This document shows, one piece after another, positions 8,605 through 18,228 of a stretch of 64,000 nt of DNA. The stretch comes from an uncultured Cellvibrionales bacterium (lineage in GTDB: Bacteria; Pseudomonadota; Gammaproteobacteria; Pseudomonadales; Cellvibrionaceae): the NCBI GenBank assembly GCA_913020115.1, contig CAJWBQ010000023.1:16247-80246 (forward strand), read 5' to 3'. The position numbers and the translations under genes are program-made. The notes beneath the pieces were generated by a model that worked only from the letters and a program-made list of their open reading frames with translations, was not told the DNA's origin and made no database searches. Numbering within the stretch: position 1 is the first letter of the stretch; the number at the start of each line of letters is the position of its first letter.

Positions 8605-10389
8605 TCATACAAAATACTTGGTGTCTTTATAGGGTAGTTTCATAAACCCAGAGACACCAACACCTTCAATTAGATGAAGATTTGCCATAATCCCCCGCAG
8701 GCACTCAGAGAATTCAGCTTCTTTCGAGGAATCTAACAACTTCAAATAGTTGTGTATCTTCAGTTCCAGATCGACACTTTCGAAGATGATACAGCCGGAA
8801 TGGTGAATTTTATTCATATCACTGAGGTAATCCATAATTAGCTCAGGCAGCTCCAACATTTCGTCCGGGTCATCGCCGTCCTCAAAATAGGAGTGCAGGC
8901 GACTCTCGTCTTCCCGCTCCAGGGCATAGCTCACCGCAAAGGGAATATCCACTTCCGGGCTGGCCCGAAATGAGCCGCCAGGGGACTCACGTGGAATGTG
9001 AAGTGTTTTTCTCGCATCAAAGATACAGCTTTTAAACACCCCGGTTTTACGTATAGCTCGGGCCAAATACACCATATTATTCACCGCCCCGATAAAGGCG
9101 GGGCGCAGTGACTCATCAGCCAAATTAAGACTTGAGTCGATGTAAACGCCCTTGTCTTGCCAGCGAATGGCCAAGCCCCCCACCACCGGATAATGCCCTA
9201 GATGAGACACGGCGGTTACAAAAGCCTTTTCGGTATCGCCCATGCCCGACAAATAATTTTTGTAGTATTTGTCGAGTTCGGTAGCGTCCACTGCAGCAAT
9301 CGACTTTGCCGCCATTTCCTGACGAAGAAAGCCTTTTCTCGAGCTGTAGACCACGGTTTCTAAAGTCTGATCGGCGGTGTCTAACCAAATAGGGATCAAG
9401 GGCATTGTTTGATGGGTATCCACAAGGCCTTCGTCCGGAACAATTCGCTTCATATAGCGCATATTTTTGAACAGGTAATCTCCCGCCTGACGGCGCAGGG
9501 ATGGATCGGCACACAACAAGTTTTCCAAAGTTCGCGCAAATTCCACCGGTAAGTTCAAGGAAGTGGGCGTGATAACGGCTTTGCCAAAACGGCTGCTCTG
9601 CCCCGAGGCCAGCGCATAGAGTGTTCCAGCCAAACCCTGCTCGTCAAAACGCGGGGAAGACAGCGCTCCTTGCAGCTGCTCTTCACCAATAAAATAAATA
9701 TCACCCAATTTGGCGTTTGTCTGCTGTAGCTCTGCGCCCAAAGCACCGAGCCCGCCCATGCCGGTATGCTCTCCAAGATGGTCCAGCTGCGCGAATACGG
9801 CCGCCCCCCAATCAATCAGAGAGACGGTGCCCGCCTCTGGGTCAAAAACAACATTAGAGGGTTTAATATCGCCGTGCACCAAGGGCGCTCGATGCTGAGA
9901 CTCTGCCGACACTCGCAAGGCCGTCAAAATATCCACCATTTGCGCGGCAATACTCAGTACCAAACGAGGCGCTAAGCGCCCTCTTTGCAAGGCCAGCTGT
10001 TCTAGGTTAATCCCGCGTGCCCGTGACATTACCAAAATTGACTGGCCGCGCACCCGCTGATAATCGATAAAAGTGGGGGCACCCGCATGCCCTACTTGAG
10101 ACAATAGATAGCCTTCTTCTTCAAGCCGTTCTTGAACTTGTTGAGGCAAAGTAATGCGGGAGAATTTAAATACAAATTCGCGATCATCCGGTGCCCTGCC
10201 GGCGAAGACAAAACCGTAGGCACCCTTACCGATCAAAGAAATTTCTCGGTAACCAAGACGAGCCAGTTGCGCCTCGCAAAGCGCTAACCAGTCTTTCAGT
10301 TTTTGCGCATCTTCATGGCTAAGAAGATAGACGGACTGCTCTTCATTTATATAAAAATGCTGAAGATTTTCACTTTCTACCAAAGCCAT
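8605..10389 (-). CDS. Eukaryotic-type Ser/Thr protein kinase with an uncharacterised C-terminal domain
   Basis: This is a 594-residue cytosolic protein with no membrane segment. The kinase domain is N-terminal: glycine loop GKGAYGFVFAG (54-64), ATP lysine in FVFKFSR (K75), catalytic loop HGDIKPSNVVF (172-182) with D174, K176 and N179, and metal-binding DWG (193-195) in place of DFG. All residues needed for phosphotransfer are present. The HRD arginine is glycine, so this is a non-RD kinase not expected to need activation-loop phosphorylation. Residues from about 310 on, beginning MKRIVPDEG, match no domain I recognise and may be the effector or sensor half. No phosphatase or FHA gene is adjacent. 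It sits downstream of the bkd operon but beyond that operon's terminator. Confidence 0.8.
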   Translation of the reverse strand: MALVESENLQHFYINEEQSVYLLSHEDAQKLKDWLALCEAQLARLGYREISLIGKGAYGFVFAGRAPDDREFVFKFSRITLPQQVQERLEEEGYLLSQVGHAGAPTFIDYQRVRGQSILVMSRARGINLEQLALQRGRLAPRLVLSIAAQMVDILTALRVSAESQHRAPLVHGDIKPSNVVFDPEAGTVSLIDWGAAVFAQLDHLGEHTGMGGLGALGAELQQTNAKLGDIYFIGEEQLQGALSSPRFDEQGLAGTLYALASGQSSRFGKAVITPTSLNLPVEFARTLENLLCADPSLRRQAGDYLFKNMRYMKRIVPDEGLVDTHQTMPLIPIWLDTADQTLETVVYSSRKGFLRQEMAAKSIAAVDATELDKYYKNYLSGMGDTEKAFVTAVSHLGHYPVVGGLAIRWQDKGVYIDSSLNLADESLRPAFIGAVNNMVYLARAIRKTGVFKSCIFDARKTLHIPRESPGGSFRASPEVDIPFAVSYALEREDESRLHSYFEDGDDPDEMLELPELIMDYLSDMNKIHHSGCIIFESVDLELKIHNYLKLLDSSKEAEFSECLRGIMANLHLIEGVGVSGFMKLPYKDTKYFV

Positions 10390-10430
10390 AAAAAATGCCT
10401 ACTCAATTTCCAGCAGCATAACACAGACCC

Positions 10431-10459
10431 AAAAAACCTAGCACAAGGCTAGGCTTTCC
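10431..10459 (-). terminator. Rho-independent terminator of the bkd operon
   Basis: Read on the minus strand, stem CCTAGC / loop CTTGT / stem GCTAGG is followed at once by TTTTTT (complement of 10431-10436). It lies about 35 bases after the E2 stop codon, so it should end the bkd transcript before the kinase gene. Confidence 0.85.
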
Positions 10460-10488
10460 AGCTTAAGATCAGCTTGCACAAATCAAGC

Positions 10489-11748
10489 TTACACCATGCT
10501 GGCCAGCATGCTACTGGGCACTTCTAAATACTCTTTCCACTGATTACTGAATCGGGCCATGGTCGCGCCATCAATCACTCGGTGATCTCCTGACCAACTC
10601 ACCGTCATAATCTTACGGGCCTGCACATTTCCCGATTCGTCGAAGCGAGGTAAAGTTTGTACTTTTCCTAAAGCCACAATCGCCACCTCAGGCTTGGTGA
10701 TAATGGGCGTTGCCGCGGTGCCGCCAATGGCGCCAACGTTTGACATGGTAATGCTACCGCCGCTTAAATCGGCCGGAGAAATTTTACCACTGCGAGCCGC
10801 TTCAGTAAGGCGCGACACCTCTTGTGCAACATCGAGAATCGACATGGTTTGTACGCCTTTAATATTTGGCACCAATAAACCGGTCTTGCCATCAACGGCC
10901 ATGCCGATATTATGGCTGGCCAAATAAGTCAGTTCTGTGAAGTCCTCATTGGCGCGGCTGTTTAATACAGGGAACTGCTTAATCGCCAAAGACATCGCTT
11001 TAATGAACAAAGGCATCATGGTTACTTTAATGCCTTCCGGTGAATATCGTTCCTTCAGCTGAGCTCGCAGAGCCACAAGTTCGGTAATATCAATTTCATC
11101 AACGTAGGTAAAATGGGGAATTGTGGCCACAGACTCTGACATGCGCTCGGCCATAATTTTGCGTACGCCTCTAATCGCTTCAACACGATCAGATTCCGTC
11201 ACTGCGACGGAAGTCTTTGCTGCCATCGACGGGGCGGTGTCAGCAACTACCGTGGCCTGCGCCTCAGGGTTTGCCAAATATCGCAGTAAATCCTCTTTTA
11301 ATACTCGCCCCGCTTTCCCTGTGCCCGTGACCAAGGCTAAATCTAAGGCATTTTCTCTGGCCAAGCGACGTACGGCGGGAGTAGACAATACTTTGCCAGT
11401 GGTCATGTCTTCATTGCTCACCGCAGGCGCAAGATCGACAAGAGCTTCGGGTTCTTTACTCGCATCTGTCTTCGCAACAGCGCCATCAATCGCTGCGGTC
11501 TCGCCATCGCCTTCCGCGTCAATCGCAAAAAGAGGTGAATGAACCTGCGCAATATCGCCTTCCGCGTAATACAGTTTGGTCACCACGCCGTTATACATCG
11601 AAGGAATTTCAACGATGGCTTTGTCGGTGCTCACATCGGCCACAACTTGATCTTCTACAATCACGTCGCCCTCTTTAACCTTCCATTCCACCACTTCACA
11701 CTCAATGATGCCTTCGCCAATGTCGGGAAGAATAAAATCTTTAATCAT
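10489..11748 (-). CDS. bkdB: Branched-chain 2-oxoacid dehydrogenase E2 (dihydrolipoyl acyltransferase)
   Basis: This is a 419-residue E2 core of a 2-oxoacid dehydrogenase complex. An N-terminal lipoyl domain carries the lipoylation site STDKAIVEIPS (K44). A linker follows, then a peripheral subunit-binding domain (STPAVRRLARENALDLALVT, about 122-141). The C-terminal catalytic acyltransferase domain has the active-site HRVIDGA near the end. It transfers the acyl group from lipoate to CoA. It is the last gene of an E1alpha-E1beta-E2 operon. Assignment to branched-chain rather than pyruvate substrates rests on the separate E1alpha and E1beta subunits and the Lrp-type regulators next door. No E3 (lipoamide dehydrogenase) gene is present here, so it must be supplied from elsewhere. 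Confidence 0.9.
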   Translation of the reverse strand: MIKDFILPDIGEGIIECEVVEWKVKEGDVIVEDQVVADVSTDKAIVEIPSMYNGVVTKLYYAEGDIAQVHSPLFAIDAEGDGETAAIDGAVAKTDASKEPEALVDLAPAVSNEDMTTGKVLSTPAVRRLARENALDLALVTGTGKAGRVLKEDLLRYLANPEAQATVVADTAPSMAAKTSVAVTESDRVEAIRGVRKIMAERMSESVATIPHFTYVDEIDITELVALRAQLKERYSPEGIKVTMMPLFIKAMSLAIKQFPVLNSRANEDFTELTYLASHNIGMAVDGKTGLLVPNIKGVQTMSILDVAQEVSRLTEAARSGKISPADLSGGSITMSNVGAIGGTAATPIITKPEVAIVALGKVQTLPRFDESGNVQARKIMTVSWSGDHRVIDGATMARFSNQWKEYLEVPSSMLASMV

Positions 11749-11762
11749 GACTTGCTCCGCTG

Positions 11763-12740
11763 CTAGAATTTTACGCTGGATTTAATGGCTTCATATATTT
11801 TTAAGTGATCGGCCATATATTCTTTTTCCAAGGCCAGTGGATAAGGTGTATCCATACCGGTCACTCTCGAAATAGGAGACTCCAGATACAGGAAACACCG
11901 CTCCTGAATTTCAGTGGCTATTTCCGCTCCAAAGCCACCGGTGCGACAGGCTTCGTGGCTCACTAACAATCGCCCGGTTTTTATAACCGACGCCACGACT
12001 GTTTCCACATCCCAAGGCAGCAAGCTGCGTAAATCAATAATCTCACAAGAAATGCCGTCGGCGCGGGCCATCGCCGCCGCCTTGTTCACCGCAATCATTT
12101 GCGCGCCCCAAGCCAAGAGGGTGATATCTGTACCGGTTTCAGTGACTTCCGCTTTGCCGATGGGAATTTCATAATCTTCTTCGGGCACTTCGCCAATGGC
12201 CGCGCGATAAATAGCTTTTGGTTCAAAAAACAACACAGGGTTAGGGTCGCGAATAGCCGCCAGCAACAAACCTTTAGCTTGATAAGGGGTGCTGGGCACG
12301 ACAATTTTTAAGCCTGGGGTATGACAAAAATAGGCTTCAGGAGACTGTGAATGATACAGACCTCCGGCTATGCCACCACCGTAGGGTGTTCTGAATGTAA
12401 GCCCAGCCACATCAAATTCATTGCCGCTGCGATAGCGAAATTTAGCGGCCTCGTTAACAATTTGATCAAAGGCGGGAAAGATGTAATCTGCAAACTGTAT
12501 TTCCGCTACGGGCACCGCGCCCTGGGCAGCCAAGCCAATTGCAAAGCCCGCTATACCTTGTTCTGTTAGGGGCGTATTGAATACCCGGTCGCGACCAAAT
12601 TTTTCTTGAAGGTTACTGGTTGCACGGAATACACCACCAAATTTGCCAATATCTTCACCGAGACAAACCACACGGTCGTTGTCAGCCATGGCTGTTTCCA
12701 GCGCACTATTCACCGCCTGGAGTAGATTCATTTTCGCCAT
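11763..12740 (-). CDS. bkdA2: Branched-chain 2-oxoacid dehydrogenase E1 beta subunit
   Basis: This 325-residue transketolase-like subunit pairs with E1alpha to decarboxylate 2-oxo acids from Val, Leu and Ile using thiamine diphosphate. Visible family blocks are [52 protein letters not shown] and the C-terminal [18 protein letters not shown]. Length is typical (about 325-340). It lies between E1alpha (2-bp gap) and E2 (14-bp gap), so co-translation is likely. The sequence is of the BCKDH-beta type and not the bacterial AceE homodimer type. Confidence 0.92.
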   Translation of the reverse strand: MAKMNLLQAVNSALETAMADNDRVVCLGEDIGKFGGVFRATSNLQEKFGRDRVFNTPLTEQGIAGFAIGLAAQGAVPVAEIQFADYIFPAFDQIVNEAAKFRYRSGNEFDVAGLTFRTPYGGGIAGGLYHSQSPEAYFCHTPGLKIVVPSTPYQAKGLLLAAIRDPNPVLFFEPKAIYRAAIGEVPEEDYEIPIGKAEVTETGTDITLLAWGAQMIAVNKAAAMARADGISCEIIDLRSLLPWDVETVVASVIKTGRLLVSHEACRTGGFGAEIATEIQERCFLYLESPISRVTGMDTPYPLALEKEYMADHLKIYEAIKSSVKF

Positions 12741-12742
12741 GG

Positions 12743-13888
12743 TTACAGTCTCCCCGAGGTGGCTGGATAATGTTCTGGATAGAGTTCTATGTGTTTTTTC
12801 AGTGATTCATATTGCGCCTGCAAGTGTGCAGGTGGCACGTCGTAAACGTCGTTGATCAGCTCCTCCAGTTTTGGCGAGGGGTGCTTTTCTTCGCTCTTCA
12901 TGGTGGCGAGCACCTCACTCCGATATTCCTCCAAGGTGGATTTTTCTTCGTCTTCACTCCACCAGCCCTGAGCCAGCAACCAATTTTTCATGCGATTTAT
13001 GGGGTCTTTGTCCCGCCACTTATCTTCTTCTTCACGACTTCTGTAGCCACTGGGGTCATCTGAAGTTGAATGTGCTCCCAGCCGATAGCTCATGGTTTCG
13101 ATCAAAACCGGTTCTTTGTTCGCCAGCGCCATTGCCCGCGCGGCGACCGCCGCGGTGTAGGTGGCGAGAATGTCATTGCCGTCAACACGAATGGTTTTAA
13201 TGCCATAACCCACGCCACGAGAAGCGATACCGTCACCGGCGAATTGCTCGCTGGTAGGCGTGGATATGGCGTAACCGTTATTTCTAGCCACAAACACCAC
13301 CGGGCATTTCAACACCGCTGCCATGTTCAAGCCCGCGTGAAAATCGCCTTCGGAGGCTGCGCCGTCGCCGAAATAACACAGTGTGCACGCATCTTTGCCC
13401 TCCAACTTTTGACCGTAGGCGTAGCCGGCCGCCTGTGGAATTTGGGTACCGAGAGGTGAGCTAATGGTCATGAAATTGAGTGCGCGACAACCGTAATGAA
13501 TGGGCATTTGCCGGCCCTTGCCTAGGTCGAGTTCATTGCTGAACATCTGATTCATGAATTGCTTGGTAGTGAAACCGCGGAAGCGCAAAGCGGCCTGTTC
13601 GCGATATTGCCCCATAATCATGTCGTGTTCGCTGAATGCCGCTGCGGTTCCCATCACCGCGGCCTCTTCACCAGTGCAAGTCAGATAAAAGCTCAAGCGA
13701 CCTTGGCGCTGTGCGGCAACCATGCGCTCGTCCAAAACACGAGTGAAGAGCATGTCGCTGTACATTTTCCGCGCCTTGGCCTCAGTCAGAGGGGCAATCT
13801 CAGCGCCAGGGCTTACAACGCCGTCAGCGTTGAGTACACTGAATGTAGGAATGGGTAGGTTGGCACTGGTAATAAATTCTGCTTTCAT
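12743..13888 (-). CDS. bkdA1: Branched-chain 2-oxoacid dehydrogenase E1 alpha subunit
   Basis: This is a 381-residue thiamine-diphosphate-binding subunit. The ATG at 13888 ([16 protein letters not shown]) is preferred over a GTG five codons upstream because GAGG lies 6 bases before it. The ThDP motif is [20 protein letters not shown], followed by [10 protein letters not shown]. The phosphorylation-loop-like [17 protein letters not shown] is typical of BCKDH E1alpha. It is the first gene of the bkd operon. The upstream intergenic region is shared with a divergent Lrp/AsnC gene and holds an AT-rich dyad (14061-14100) that may be the control site. Confidence 0.92.
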   Translation of the reverse strand: MKAEFITSANLPIPTFSVLNADGVVSPGAEIAPLTEAKARKMYSDMLFTRVLDERMVAAQRQGRLSFYLTCTGEEAAVMGTAAAFSEHDMIMGQYREQAALRFRGFTTKQFMNQMFSNELDLGKGRQMPIHYGCRALNFMTISSPLGTQIPQAAGYAYGQKLEGKDACTLCYFGDGAASEGDFHAGLNMAAVLKCPVVFVARNNGYAISTPTSEQFAGDGIASRGVGYGIKTIRVDGNDILATYTAAVAARAMALANKEPVLIETMSYRLGAHSTSDDPSGYRSREEEDKWRDKDPINRMKNWLLAQGWWSEDEEKSTLEEYRSEVLATMKSEEKHPSPKLEELINDVYDVPPAHLQAQYESLKKHIELYPEHYPATSGRL

Positions 13889-14060
13889 CGAATACCTCAA
13901 CACAGTATTTGTAAGGGTTTTATAATTATATTAGTGAAGTGAAAATTAGCACGAGAAGGGCTAGAGAATCCTGCCAAAGTCGGTGTCAGAGAAACAGAAC
14001 AACAATGATTAATAGCTTGATATTGGAAAATATTAGTCATTAATCGCGCGAAAATGATTA

Positions 14061-14100
14061 TTGCTTAGGATATCGCTAAATTATTAGCATTTCCTAGCAG
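14061..14100. promoter_or_regulatory. Nested AT-rich dyad in the bkd / Lrp-regulator intergenic region
   Basis: GCTAA (14075-14079) and TTAGC (14084-14088) surround ATTA. Outside them TGCTTAGGA and TTCCTAGCA form a second, imperfect inverted pair. The region 13889-14168 is AT-rich and otherwise empty. Lrp-family proteins bind degenerate AT-rich dyads of this kind, so this is a candidate operator for bkd and for autoregulation of the adjacent regulator. No consensus match is claimed. Confidence 0.35.
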
Positions 14101-14168
14101 AACACTTTACAGCAGCGCTCAATTTAGAGACGCTAGTACAATCCCCGCTATTACGTAGAAGTACAAAC

Positions 14169-14648
14169 ATGAACGACTATAAACTGGACGCCATTGACCG
14201 CAAGATTCTCACCCTGCTGCAAGCCGATGCAGGCATAGCCAACATTGAGTTGGCCGAGCAAGTGTGCCTGTCTCCTTCGCCCTGCTCACGTCGAGTTAAA
14301 CACTTAGAAGAGCAAGGCTATATAAGCCGCCGAGTGACCTTGATGGACCCCAATAAAGCCGGCCTGCCAGTGACGGTGTTTATTCAAGTCACCCTAGACC
14401 ATCAAGTCAAAAGGGAGTTAGACAAATTTGCTAAGCAAGTGAGTGAATGGCCGGAGGTGATGGAGTGTTACCTGATGACTGGCGACTTCGATTATTTAAT
14501 GCGCGTTGTGGCCCCAGACCTGCATTCCTACCAGGCCTTTCTCGACGAAAAACTCACTCAGCTGGAGGGTATCAATCACGTGAAGAGCAGTTTTTCCCTC
14601 AAACCCATTTGCTATAAAACCGAACTGCCTCTAGACCACCTTCGTTAG
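14169..14648 (+). CDS. Lrp/AsnC-family regulator, likely of the bkd operon
   Basis: This is a 159-residue regulator with an N-terminal winged helix-turn-helix (LDAIDRKILTLLQADAGIAN, then CLSPSPCSRRVKHLEEQGYI). A C-terminal RAM ligand-binding domain follows (PEVMECYLMTGDFDYLMRVV). Divergent placement from bkdA1 mirrors the known arrangement of BkdR, an Lrp homologue that activates bkd in Pseudomonas in response to branched-chain amino acids. The target is therefore inferred from position and family. A close paralogue lies 82 bp downstream on the same strand. Confidence 0.88.
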   Translation: MNDYKLDAIDRKILTLLQADAGIANIELAEQVCLSPSPCSRRVKHLEEQGYISRRVTLMDPNKAGLPVTVFIQVTLDHQVKRELDKFAKQVSEWPEVMECYLMTGDFDYLMRVVAPDLHSYQAFLDEKLTQLEGINHVKSSFSLKPICYKTELPLDHLR

Positions 14649-14730
14649 GCTCAGCGATAATCCTCCAGTGACATTAGGAATAAAAGCGCTAATATTAGGA
14701 CGTTCTCAACTTTAAAAATCGGTATTTAGG

Positions 14731-15201
14731 ATGAAAAATCAATTTGTACTGGACGACTTCGATCGCAAGATACTTCGCACATTACAAGAAAATGCCGATT
14801 ACTCCATGGCCGACCTAGGCGCAAAGGTCGGCCTTTCACACACGCCCTGCTGGCGGCGCATCAAACGCTTAGAAGCGGAAGGTATTATTAAGGGCAAGGT
14901 CACTTTACTAGACCCCAAAAAACTAGATCTCTCAGTGACTGTTTACGCTTACTTAATCATTAAAAGCCACGCAGAAGATTCGCTGAACGCATTTGAGTCT
15001 GCTGTGCTAAACGTGCCTGAGGTGGTGGAGTGCTACTCAACCAGCGGCGAGAAAGATTATGTATTGAAAGTTGTCGTTGATAATGTAGAGCACTATGAAA
15101 AACTTCTTAAGCGCAGCTTGGTTCACCTGCCCAATGTAGCATCAGTGAATTCCACCTTCGCCCTGAAGCAAGTAAAGTACACCACAGAGCTGCCGCTTTG
15201 A
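14731..15201 (+). CDS. Second Lrp/AsnC-family regulator
   Basis: This is a 156-residue paralogue of the preceding gene with the same architecture: HTH (LDDFDRKILRTLQENADYSM, LSHTPCWRRIKRLEAEGII) and RAM domain (PEVVECYSTSGEKDYVLKVV). Lrp-type proteins form dimers and octamers, so mixed oligomers of the two are possible. It may arise from tandem duplication; the proteins resemble each other along their length but clearly differ. Its own control region is the 82-bp gap 14649-14730, which repeats the TATTAGGA/CATTAGGA element twice. The ligand and targets are unknown. Confidence 0.88.
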   Translation: MKNQFVLDDFDRKILRTLQENADYSMADLGAKVGLSHTPCWRRIKRLEAEGIIKGKVTLLDPKKLDLSVTVYAYLIIKSHAEDSLNAFESAVLNVPEVVECYSTSGEKDYVLKVVVDNVEHYEKLLKRSLVHLPNVASVNSTFALKQVKYTTELPL

Positions 15202-15214
15202 TGCCCATGAAAAA

Positions 15215-16405
15215 CTAAAAGAGCTCTATGTCGCCTTCGTCCATAGAGACCTGCTCCACCTTTTTAGCAATATTTTGGGCGTGAAAGCGGTCGCGAAGCT
15301 CAGTCAACTCATTGGCCACTCGCCTCAAACTTTCCTCGTCACTAGCGTTGGCCACTTGATTGTGGGAAAAAACGGCTACCTCGTGAATATGCTCTAAACG
15401 AAGACTAATGTGACCCGACAACTGATTGACAATATCCTCAAACTGCAGCGCTCGCATAGAATTATTGATCTCTTTGTTAATGCCGCTACTTGCCTCGCTT
15501 AGATCACCCAATATTGATTCAGTTTTAACATTTAGAGTTTCAATTTGCCCTAACATTTGATCAATGGCGCCTTTACCCTCAATCGCCGCATTCATATCAA
15601 GACTGGCAATGTCCCCCACCTGATTATTGACTTCGCTGATCAGAAGTTTCGAGTGCTCAATTTTTTCGCGAATTTGATCGTTGAGCTTGGCTGAAGTTAG
15701 GGAGAGTGCGCGAACCTCGTCGGCAACCACGGCAAAGCCCCTTCCCACGTCGCCCGCTCGAGCGGCTTCAATGGCCGCGTTCAAGGCGAGCAAATTGGTC
15801 TGATCGGCCATTCCTTTAACATCGTCAAGAATAGAAAACATTCCCTCCATATGTTGATTCATGTCGTTAATTCGGTGAATTGCACCAATACTTTTTTCAC
15901 TAATATCAATTAAGAGATCAATATAGTACTGAATGATGGTATCGGTTTTCGCGATAAATTCGCTAATGGCATAGCCGTCACTATTATCTTCCTGTTGATC
16001 GCCATGAATGCTGTTCACCAATTCAAGGGACATCTCCGATTGTTCTCGAGCTCGATCCACGACCTTGGAAAAGCTCTGCTGAAGAAGCAAGGTGGAGTCT
16101 TCAATTAAGCCGCCAATCCTCTTTATGTGCTCATCAACCAATGAGACTTCTTCGTTAAGAATTTCTTCAATATGATTGCCAATCTTTAACAGCTCTCCCC
16201 TAGCATCATCGCTGAACACCGTGTTGGTATTATCAGCAACCTGACTCTTCTGAGAAACCGCATTAGCACAAAACATCCAAGCGCCAACAGTAAGCACCAG
16301 CATTAAAACCGCTATCCACTGAACAGCCACAAACAACACGACCAACAAGCTCAGCACGCTCACTACCAGCGCAATTAAATAGTCCTTAACAAACAACCCA
16401 GCCAT
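15215..16405 (-). CDS. Membrane-anchored methyl-accepting chemotaxis protein without a periplasmic sensor
   Basis: This is a 396-residue receptor. Two closely spaced hydrophobic segments (about residues 8-48) anchor it, with no room for a periplasmic domain. The rest is cytosolic, with the conserved hairpin tip region [20 protein letters not shown] and [12 protein letters not shown]. It therefore cannot sense outside ligands directly and may respond to internal signals or scaffold the array. It ends in GDIELF, nearly the same tail as CheD (GDVELF) two genes away. It is the last gene of the chemotaxis cluster, 25 bp after cheB. The signal is unknown. Confidence 0.88.
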   Translation of the reverse strand: MAGLFVKDYLIALVVSVLSLLVVLFVAVQWIAVLMLVLTVGAWMFCANAVSQKSQVADNTNTVFSDDARGELLKIGNHIEEILNEEVSLVDEHIKRIGGLIEDSTLLLQQSFSKVVDRAREQSEMSLELVNSIHGDQQEDNSDGYAISEFIAKTDTIIQYYIDLLIDISEKSIGAIHRINDMNQHMEGMFSILDDVKGMADQTNLLALNAAIEAARAGDVGRGFAVVADEVRALSLTSAKLNDQIREKIEHSKLLISEVNNQVGDIASLDMNAAIEGKGAIDQMLGQIETLNVKTESILGDLSEASSGINKEINNSMRALQFEDIVNQLSGHISLRLEHIHEVAVFSHNQVANASDEESLRRVANELTELRDRFHAQNIAKKVEQVSMDEGDIELF

Positions 16406-16430
16406 TCCCTATACCCTTCTTTCAAAATCA

Positions 16431-17495
16431 CTAGCTGTCGCTATAACTACTCTTAACCAAATACCGGCTAATGTCTTTTAGGGCTAAAACATCGGCGGCA
16501 GCGCCTTGCTGAACCGCGACTCGAGGCATTCCCCATACCACAGAGCTCTCCTCATCTTGCGCTGCGGTCAGCGCGCCACTTGCGCGCATTTTACCAAGAC
16601 CTGAAGCCCCATCTATTCCCATACCGGTTAAAATTACGCCCAGAGCTTGCTCACCACAACTCTCAGCAACAGAATCAAACAGCACATCTACCGATGGTTT
16701 ATGTCGATTGACGGGCTCACCATCTTCAGAAAAAGCCTTCAAAATACCCGCTCTCTGCTGAATGCGCATGTGGAGATCGCCGTTGGCGATATACACGTGA
16801 TTCGCTTGGAGCACCTGACTCGGCTGATGAAACTCCTCTACATTGAGTTTTATCAGCTTATCTAAACGACGCGCGTAGGACGCCGTAAAACCAGCGGGCA
16901 TGTGCTGCACAACAACAATGGGGGGCATATTCTCGGGCAGGCCCCCGAGCACTTCTTTAGTGGCCTCTGTACCACCGGTGGAAGCACCTATCGCAATCAA
17001 CTTAATCCGGCTTCCCAGCTTGCTGCCCTTTGATATGGACGGTGCCTGAGCGATATATGGCGGGTTCACACAGTGTTCCAAGGCCACCAAGTTCGCCTTG
17101 GCCGCATTTTTAACCTTCGCGATAATCTCCGCGCTCAGCCCATGTAGCCTACTTTGAACATCGGCGGTGGGTTTTGAAACAAAATCGATAGCCCCTAATT
17201 CCAAGGCCTGCATTGTCGCGTCGGCCCCTTTTTGCGTAAGGGTAGAAATCATAACAACGGGCATTGGCCGAAGACGCATAATGTTACTAAGAAACGTAAT
17301 GCCATCCATACGAGGCATTTCAATGTCTAGAGTGATCACATCCGGAGCCAACAACTTAATTTTATCCCGAGCGTCATAGGGATCATCGGCCAAGCCCACA
17401 ACTTCTATGCCATTATCAGAGGAGAGAATTTCGTTTAAAAGAACCCTTATCAACTCTGAATCATCAACAATTAGCACTCGTATTTTTTTAGCCAT
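16431..17495 (-). CDS. cheB: Chemotaxis protein-glutamate methylesterase CheB
   Basis: This 354-residue protein removes methyl groups from receptor glutamates and deamidates glutamines. The N-terminal receiver domain has D57 in VITLDIEMPRMDG and K108 in FVSKP. The C-terminal esterase domain has the catalytic triad S172 (AIGASTGGTEA), H198 (VVQHMPAGFT) and D295 (GMGIDGASG). It is activated when CheA phosphorylates the receiver domain. The order cheR-cheD-cheB agrees with Pseudomonas che2-type clusters. It is complete and of normal length. Confidence 0.96.
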   Translation of the reverse strand: MAKKIRVLIVDDSELIRVLLNEILSSDNGIEVVGLADDPYDARDKIKLLAPDVITLDIEMPRMDGITFLSNIMRLRPMPVVMISTLTQKGADATMQALELGAIDFVSKPTADVQSRLHGLSAEIIAKVKNAAKANLVALEHCVNPPYIAQAPSISKGSKLGSRIKLIAIGASTGGTEATKEVLGGLPENMPPIVVVQHMPAGFTASYARRLDKLIKLNVEEFHQPSQVLQANHVYIANGDLHMRIQQRAGILKAFSEDGEPVNRHKPSVDVLFDSVAESCGEQALGVILTGMGIDGASGLGKMRASGALTAAQDEESSVVWGMPRVAVQQGAAADVLALKDISRYLVKSSYSDS

Positions 17496-17572
17496 GTCGT
17501 TTAACTTCGCTCTTAATAAATAGAATCTATCGCTAATATACCACCGGCTTTAATGCTTCAATAGCGAGCCGG

Positions 17573-18223
17573 TCAAAACAATTCCACATCGCCACCGACA
17601 GGTACTTTGCCCAAGCCTGCTTGGTATTTTCGCTCCCGACTAGTAATGGTGTCATTGTGCATTGAACGCAATTGCTTCAGCAATACTTTCCCTGAAATAG
17701 GGTCGAACAAGACTTTCCGAGGATGCACATCATTAAGGTCCTCACCGAGCAAAGCGATGTTCTCTTCTTTTAGATATCGCAACACAAATTCCGCATTCCT
17801 CTCACCTACGTCGGTTAGGTGTCGGAGCACCTTCGCGCCACCAAACACCTTAGCCTGCAGACGATGACGGCTAGCGCCGTGCTTGAGTAATTCGTTAATC
17901 ATATGTTCCATAGCATAGTTGCCATATCGAGTCGCGTCACTTGCAACGTTACCCCAGGTCACATTATCACTAAGTTCATCGGTCAGTGGCAGCATAAAAT
18001 GATTCATCCCACCAATCGCCACCGCGGGGTCCCAAATGCAAGCTGACACACAGGAACCTAAGGTGGTGGCAATCATTTCACTGTTTTTGGTTACATAAAA
18101 TTCGCCCGGCAAAATTTTGGCAACCACAACGTTACGTCGCCTATCCCAAAAGCGATTTATACCTTCAAAGCCCTCAAGACAGGCATCCAGGTTTGTATCA
18201 AGTCGACTAAGTAAGCTTGTCAT
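17573..18223 (-). CDS. cheD: Chemoreceptor glutamine deamidase CheD
   Basis: This is a 216-residue protein of the CheD family, which deamidates receptor glutamines and adjusts receptor output. The catalytic cysteine is C58 in TTLGSCVSACIWD and the histidine is H75 in GGMNHFMLP. The Thr of the triad is expected further on and was not located with certainty. It ends in GDVELF, a tail shared with the neighbouring membrane MCP. It lies between cheR (5-bp gap) and cheB (77-bp gap) on the same strand. Presence of cheD is a hallmark of F7/Che2-type clusters and is absent from the E. coli system. Confidence 0.95.
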   Translation of the reverse strand: MTSLLSRLDTNLDACLEGFEGINRFWDRRRNVVVAKILPGEFYVTKNSEMIATTLGSCVSACIWDPAVAIGGMNHFMLPLTDELSDNVTWGNVASDATRYGNYAMEHMINELLKHGASRHRLQAKVFGGAKVLRHLTDVGERNAEFVLRYLKEENIALLGEDLNDVHPRKVLFDPISGKVLLKQLRSMHNDTITSRERKYQAGLGKVPVGGDVELF

Positions 18224-18228
18224 GATAT

